The notes under the pieces are model-generated. The model saw nothing but the letters and a program-made list of their open reading frames with translations. It was not told where the DNA came from and ran no database searches. This document shows, piece after piece, positions 49,568-52,993 of a DNA stretch of 52,993 bases. The translations under genes were made by a program, and so were the position numbers. Position 1 is the first letter of the stretch. The number at the start of each line of letters is the position of its first letter. The stretch covers positions 1 to 52,993 of IMG/VR virus record IMGVR_UViG_3300049793_000140; one strand, given 5' to 3'. This DNA comes from a virus.

Positions 49568-50086
49568 TCAACTCGGTTCCTTGGACTGACAGGCAGTTAC
49601 AGAAATCGCGGCCTCGGGACACTTGGAACTGTCCCGTTCTGGCACAATGTCTACGTCAATCGCGCGAGCCGTATTTGAATTTGCACGAGGTCCCTGGACG
49701 TTCACTTCAATCTTCATCGTTCCGTGCGTCCCAGGTCCGTCAAGACCAAATGCACGCCGGGCGGTTTCATCGCAAGCTTTCGTCATTCGGATCAGAACCT
49801 CCAACTTGCGCGGACTCGGGTTTTCAAGGGTTAATTCCTCTATGCGCGATAGATGCTGCTCGACTAGCGCAAATATGCGTTGCGTCCAATCGGAAGCACG
49901 CTGAGCAAGCGATTGTGTTGACATTGAACGCATTGCAGTAGCATCACGTTTCCAAACGTAGCGAATGGCGCGTTTGGAAACGGAGGAAATGGGAACACCC
50001 ATCTGATCCGAGATTTGCTTGGGGCCAAATCCTTGAGCATAAAGACGCTGGCAAGCAGCCCAGTCTACGTTCAAGCGAGTGGGCAT
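49568..50086 (-). CDS. Probable terminase small subunit
   Basis: A 172-residue protein from the ATG at 50086; a GTG at 50128 is in frame, but it lies inside a hairpin. The N-terminal helix-turn-helix (WAACQRLYAQGFGPKQISDQ, then VPISSVSKRAIRYVWKR) fits a DNA-recognition domain. The long central helices (DWTQRIFALVEQHLSRIEELT) suit the oligomerisation part of small terminases. A Lys/Asp tail follows. It is at the head of the late operon, upstream of the large terminase, although several genes intervene. Confidence 0.68.
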   Translation of the reverse strand: MPTRLNVDWAACQRLYAQGFGPKQISDQMGVPISSVSKRAIRYVWKRDATAMRSMSTQSLAQRASDWTQRIFALVEQHLSRIEELTLENPSPRKLEVLIRMTKACDETARRAFGLDGPGTHGTMKIEVNVQGPRANSNTARAIDVDIVPERDSSKCPEAAISVTACQSKEPS

Positions 50087-50120
50087 ATCCAGTTCCCGGT
50101 ATTCAATTGAGAGAGAATGT

Positions 50121-50185
50121 GCAAGCACAATGGGGTGCTTGCCGGTTCGGGAGTTTTATCTTCCCTGCGGGAAGTTTTGGCAAGC
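50121..50185 (-). promoter_or_regulatory. Mutually exclusive hairpins in the small-terminase leader
   Basis: In minus-strand RNA, GCTTGCC (50185-50179) can pair with GGCAAGC (50143-50137), enclosing a small CTTCCC-gca-GGGAAG hairpin (50174-50160). The same central segment can instead pair downstream, GCAAGCAC (50142-50135) with GTGCTTGC (50128-50121), loop of six. The two stems share bases and cannot coexist, the layout of an attenuator or switch. It precedes the terminase ATG by 34 bases. Confidence 0.5.
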
Positions 50186-50239
50186 TTTAATTTGCTCACA
50201 TTTCTATAAGTTGTTGATACAAAGCGCAAAATAAAGTTC

Positions 50240-50277
50240 ACTTATTGTATTGACAATAAGTCTCACTCTGCTAATCT
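50240..50277 (+). promoter_or_regulatory. Plus-strand promoter with 22-base operator-like palindrome
   Basis: TTGACA (50250-50255), a 16-base spacer and TAATCT (50272-50277) form a sigma70-type promoter. A palindrome ACTTATTGT-attg-ACAATAAGT (50240-50261) covers the -35 box, where a bound repressor would block RNA polymerase. It lies 43 bases upstream of the ATG of the 263-residue gene. The opposite strand has a weaker promoter-like set (TTGCGC, TAGAAA) for the late genes. Confidence 0.7.
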
Positions 50278-50320
50278 GGGCAAAGTTCAAGACGCGCGAA
50301 CAACCGACGAGGAAGGAAAA

Positions 50321-51112
50321 ATGAAAGTAAAAGCAAATACCGACAAGGGCCAGATGATAATCCGAGGAATTGAGCCACGAGAATATTATGAGATTGAAGT
50401 TGATCTCGGAACGCTCACTGAGTCACAACGTACGATTCTGGCCGGGATGACCAGCCCAACAATATTTGGGGCTGTAGAAGGCACCAGTGCCGAGGTTAGG
50501 GCATACTTGCAGGCCGAAGTGGAGAGCGAGGCCAAGGAGCAAGCCGAGCGTGATAGGGTGTGCCGTGAGGCATGTGCGACGGCGGTGTTGGGAGAATCCG
50601 AGGGAGTCGAGTGCGGCGTGAAATACCAGACCTGGCAATTGCCCTACATCTCCGCATATTCGTTGTCGTCTGAGGTGCGAACAATGTACGATCGCACGAT
50701 CGCGCGGCTCGTAGCAGAAAAAGAAACGCGAAACGCGGCGAGCCTGCTCGCCGCTGAAGCTGACATCCAAGTAGCACAGGAAGCACAAGCCCGAGCCAAA
50801 GCAGAACAGCAAGCCGCGAAAGCCGCGAATTTCGCGGAGCGGTTGGCAACCGGAATCCTGACAATCGAGATGGAGCGCGGCGACCGTAGGGATTGGGGCG
50901 AGCCGTGGATCGCGAAAGTCGCTAGCCGCAATGGTCGGAAGCCTGAATATGACTTTTCTGCCGGGTCTTACGATGTCGCGACAGAGACGTTGAGTATCCC
51001 TTGCAAGCCGGGAGAAGTGATTGCTTACGGGCAGAAAAATTACCGGAAGCCGAAACGCACGATCCACAACATTCGAAAGATGCGTGAAGACGGCGGCCTC
51101 GTCGAAGCTTGA
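50321..51112 (+). CDS. Rightward-operon protein of unknown function
   Basis: A 263-residue acidic, Ala/Glu-rich protein preceded by GAGGAAGG. The N-terminal part (MIIRGIEPREYYEIEVDLGTL) is beta-like, the centre is a long coiled coil (EKETRNAASLLAAEADIQVAQEA..). The C-terminal domain, about residues 180-263, looks conserved (WIAKVASRNGRKPEYDFSAG, then PGEVIAYGQKNYRKPKRTIH). It is the first gene of the only multi-gene rightward operon, under a promoter with an operator-like palindrome. It has no known family or catalytic motif; a regulatory or host-takeover role is possible. Confidence 0.65.
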   Translation: MKVKANTDKGQMIIRGIEPREYYEIEVDLGTLTESQRTILAGMTSPTIFGAVEGTSAEVRAYLQAEVESEAKEQAERDRVCREACATAVLGESEGVECGVKYQTWQLPYISAYSLSSEVRTMYDRTIARLVAEKETRNAASLLAAEADIQVAQEAQARAKAEQQAAKAANFAERLATGILTIEMERGDRRDWGEPWIAKVASRNGRKPEYDFSAGSYDVATETLSIPCKPGEVIAYGQKNYRKPKRTIHNIRKMREDGGLVEA

Positions 51113-51121
51113 AAGGAGTAA

Positions 51122-51319
51122 GTGAACCGCACTTCTATGAATCCTGAACACAAACACAAAATGGGCCGTCCGCTGCTTCCAAGCGGCGAGGCGGCGGACT
51201 CACAAATACAATTGCGCGTCACGCGCAAGCGCAAGAGCGCGTATGTGGGGGCCGCGAACAAAAAGAAGCAGACGCTCGCCGCATGGTGCTTTGAGGCGCT
51301 CGATAAAGAGAGCGGCTAA
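51122..51319 (+). CDS. Small ribbon-helix-helix-like DNA-binding protein
   Basis: A 65-residue basic protein started by GTG, 9 bases after the previous stop, with AAGGAG close upstream; an ATG at 51137 is an alternative. The core QIQLRVTRKRKSAYVGAANK, then KKQTLAAWCFEALDKE, fits a beta strand followed by two helices, the ribbon-helix-helix fold of small phage repressors. It ends three bases into the cytosine methyltransferase stop on the other strand. It is a candidate ligand of the palindrome at 50240-50261. Confidence 0.62.
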   Translation: MNRTSMNPEHKHKMGRPLLPSGEAADSQIQLRVTRKRKSAYVGAANKKKQTLAAWCFEALDKESG

Positions 51320-52050
51320 TGAATCAAAACGGTATGCTCAGGACTGCGCATCCTGACCGCTCTTGCAATTACTCGGCCCATTGGGAGCGGGACTCCGTTC
51401 GCTATCACCTCAAAAAGACCGGCCTTTCGTAGTGGGGAGTCAGTCAGGAAGTCTTCGGGCAAGCCTTGCGCTTCGAGCGCATCGGGAAGCCCCTTGATTG
51501 TTGATGTGCTGCGCGGTCTTTGCCGCAGTGCGTCCCATCGCAGATTGCGGGTCGTAACCGTGTTGTGTTTCGGTTCGCGGACCAGGCACGGCATATCCAG
51601 GTGCAGTTTTGCGCCTGTGCGGGTTCCGAAAGATATTCGACGGAGTCGGCGTTGATCTGCTCCACAGTGGTTAGCGTTGACCATTTGAGCGTGGACGATG
51701 TAGCCCTTGATCGAGGGGATTGGCGCCCGCCTCACATTTTCCATCACGAACCACTCCGGTTGTGCCTCTTGGATGCAGCGGACGTATTCCGGTATCAGAT
51801 CCGGTTGCACTGTCTGGCCGCGAGCCTTGGCGATGTTGGAAGCAGACGACCACCACTTGCACGGCGGACCTCCTATCACACCACGGAAGACTCCCGCCGG
51901 CGGATGGAAGCGGTGAACGTCGCCGCCCCAAATTCTATCAGGTCCGCGCACGACGCAGAATCCCTCCAACTCGAACGCCATGTCCAGCAGACCGATTCCC
52001 GGAAAGATGGACAGGACCAATTCGGGATCCGAATGCTCAAAGTCTCGCAT
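51316..52050 (-). CDS. C5 cytosine DNA methyltransferase
   Basis: A 244-residue DNA cytosine-5 methyltransferase. Motif I is SIFPGIGLLDMAFELEG (about residues 14-30), the catalytic PC motif is GGPPCKWWSSA (Cys64), then MENVRR (motif VI, Glu104) and QRRLRRISFGTR (motif VIII). It is short compared with typical restriction-linked enzymes and has a small target-recognition region. It is the last gene of the leftward recombination operon. The usual phage use is to protect its DNA from host restriction. Confidence 0.92.
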   Translation of the reverse strand: MRDFEHSDPELVLSIFPGIGLLDMAFELEGFCVVRGPDRIWGGDVHRFHPPAGVFRGVIGGPPCKWWSSASNIAKARGQTVQPDLIPEYVRCIQEAQPEWFVMENVRRAPIPSIKGYIVHAQMVNANHCGADQRRLRRISFGTRTGAKLHLDMPCLVREPKHNTVTTRNLRWDALRQRPRSTSTIKGLPDALEAQGLPEDFLTDSPLRKAGLFEVIANGVPLPMGRVIARAVRMRSPEHTVLIH

Positions 52051-52065
52051 CGGATACCTCAGTCG

Positions 52066-52437
52066 TTAGGAATCTTGATCATGGTTCCAGTCGTCTTCGT
52101 AATCGTAAGACCTGCTCGCTTCCCACCTGTCATCGTCGTAGGCTTTGAGTTCGGCTTGGTCGCGCACTGTTCGGTCGCCTTCTGGCGTTGCCCGGATTCT
52201 CGCGACACGTTCCACCAGATATCCACGCTGTGTTTTCTCGTCGAGCAGTCGGGCCGCATTGATTTTTGCGATGCGGTATTGACGCACAGCCTTATCAGCG
52301 AGCCGCGCCGCCTCCTTGCGCATTTCGTCAACTTGGTCGCCGGTGATTGCCGCGTTTGACGACAGACAAACTTCAAAATGGCAATAGTCGTGACTGCGCA
52401 TCACTTTGACCGAAGCAGTTTCGATTGGTATGTCCAT
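52066..52437 (-). CDS. Conserved-looking phage protein of unknown function
   Basis: A 123-residue protein. It opens with a beta section (ASVKVMRSHDYCHFEVCLSSN) and continues with a long charged helix (GDQVDEMRKEAARLADKAVRQYRIAK), a layout that I have seen in many phage proteins of unknown function. An acidic disordered tail follows. The gene lies between a zinc-type gene and the cytosine methyltransferase. No enzymatic motif is present. Confidence 0.68.
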   Translation of the reverse strand: MDIPIETASVKVMRSHDYCHFEVCLSSNAAITGDQVDEMRKEAARLADKAVRQYRIAKINAARLLDEKTQRGYLVERVARIRATPEGDRTVRDQAELKAYDDDRWEASRSYDYEDDWNHDQDS

Positions 52438-52488
52438 ATTATTTTGCTTCTGCTAGTTCGAACGTCGGGCGCTTGCCGCCGTCCGGCA

Positions 52489-52788
52489 TCACCACTTCGA
52501 GTTCGTGGCAGCGCAGCAAGCCGCCGAGCGTCCAGTTGCGTTAGGCGGCTTCAGGTAGCGCTTAATATCTTCAATGATTTGCAGGCAATGGGGGCACGTT
52601 ATACGATGCTTGCCGCGCAGTTGCATTGGAGGTTTTCGATGCAACATGTCATCGCCGGCAAAATCGTGGCCGCAGATCGTGTAGTCAGTGCCGGACGCCA
52701 CAAGATGGACTTCTGGACCATCATCTTCGGTTGACCAGATACGCACGAAATCAGCCGACGAACCATGCGATTTAGCCGTGTGAGTCAT
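52489..52788 (-). CDS. Zinc-ribbon-like small protein
   Basis: A 99-residue protein overlapping the previous gene by ATGA. The core is DYTICGHDFAGDD, then KHRITCPHCLQIIEDIKRYLK, where one Cys/His pair and the CxxC pair suggest a single zinc site. The segment ends PPNATGR and then an Ala/Cys tail (SAACCAATNSKW) that may not be part of the functional fold. A nearly identical 20-base element encodes PPNDPR at the end of the neighbouring gene. Confidence 0.6.
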   Translation of the reverse strand: MTHTAKSHGSSADFVRIWSTEDDGPEVHLVASGTDYTICGHDFAGDDMLHRKPPMQLRGKHRITCPHCLQIIEDIKRYLKPPNATGRSAACCAATNSKW

Positions 52789-52982
52789 CTTGGGTCGTTA
52801 GGCGGTTCCAGGTAGCAACCGATAGCATCACTCAGGCGATTCCAGTTTTGAGCGCATCCTTCGTTGCCGGGCCAGGGTCTTGCGCTCCCATCCATATTGA
52901 AGCCGTGCATGTGATTCCAGACGCAGCAGAGCAGTCGGCGACATTCGTCGTTCTCCGAGTCGGTTTGCAGATTGTCGCTCAT
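52785..52982 (-). CDS. Small Cys-rich protein
   Basis: A 65-residue protein whose ATG lies within the terminal repeat; at the other end of the contig the same ATG is at 16-18. The sequence MSDNLQTDSENDECRRLLCC, then VWNHMHGFNMDGSARPWPGN, ends IGCYLEPPNDPR. Two or three Cys with His may bind zinc, but spacing is irregular. Its stop overlaps the next gene by ATGA, so it belongs to the leftward recombination operon. No family recognised. Confidence 0.6.
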   Translation of the reverse strand: MSDNLQTDSENDECRRLLCCVWNHMHGFNMDGSARPWPGNEGCAQNWNRLSDAIGCYLEPPNDPR

Positions 52983-52993
52983 AGCATTTTATT
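52965..52993. repeat. Terminal direct repeat, copy 2
   Basis: Identical to positions 1-29. It joins the two ends of the leftward operon without breaking any gene, consistent with a closed circle in the assembly. Confidence 0.9.

Noticed and set aside
50423-51157. 244-residue minus-strand frame antisense to the rightward gene.
   Set aside because: The plus-strand gene has a promoter, ribosome site and coherent domains; the antisense product is Leu/Arg/Cys-rich and incoherent.

Overview
The window reads as a complete tailed-phage genome. The first 29 bases recur as the last 29 (1-29 and 52965-52993), and the small-gene operon continues in frame order across that junction, so the contig is circular or circularly permuted. 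Its content is a podovirus-like virion set: terminase subunits, a large portal, scaffold, capsid, tail tube and nozzle-type proteins, three ejection-type proteins and long tail fibres. No tape measure or tail sheath is visible. Host assignment is inference only. The Asn/Thr-rich fibre style, lipobox and Sec/Tat leaders, and InlB-like repeats suggest a Gram-negative environmental bacterium, possibly of the Verrucomicrobiota.

Layout: almost everything is on the minus strand. From a control region near 50.1-50.3 kb, late genes run leftward. They are small terminase subunit, several small proteins, a PD-(D/E)XK-like protein, large terminase (45-47 kb), portal and scaffold (40-45 kb), a five-gene glycosyltransferase/methyltransferase cassette (35.8-40 kb), a Tat-leader capsid-like fragment and the capsid (33.8-35.5 kb). 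Small virion proteins and fibres follow (25.5-33.7 kb), then tail and ejection proteins (18.9-25.1 kb). Next is a translationally coupled block of large proteins with Sec signal peptides (6.3-18.6 kb): a giant fibre, two beta-helix spikes, a glycoside hydrolase and small partners. Accessory and possible lysis genes fill 2.5-6.3 kb and end in a hairpin terminator.

A sigma70-type promoter at 2376-2404 follows that terminator. It starts a second leftward operon running through the contig ends: a small gene, an Erf annealing protein, a YqaJ-type exonuclease, several small (zinc-binding) proteins and a C5 cytosine methyltransferase. A short rightward operon (50.3-51.3 kb) has its own promoter with a 22-base palindrome over the -35 box, and ends in a probable DNA-binding protein. 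Two further plus-strand genes (HNH-like at 25.2 kb, helix-turn-helix at 31.4 kb) are isolated in the virion region.

Many genes overlap their neighbour by 4 bases (ATGA or GTGA) or by TAATG, indicating strong translational coupling; I used this to choose several starts. No DNA polymerase, primase, helicase, integrase, endolysin, tRNA or CRISPR array was recognised. The most unusual points are export signals on the fibre/hydrolase block, a Tat leader on a capsid-like fragment, a glycan-modification cassette inside the head genes with a recombinant methyltransferase scar beside it, an Ala/Ser/Asp minisatellite gene, and mutually exclusive hairpins ahead of the terminase genes.
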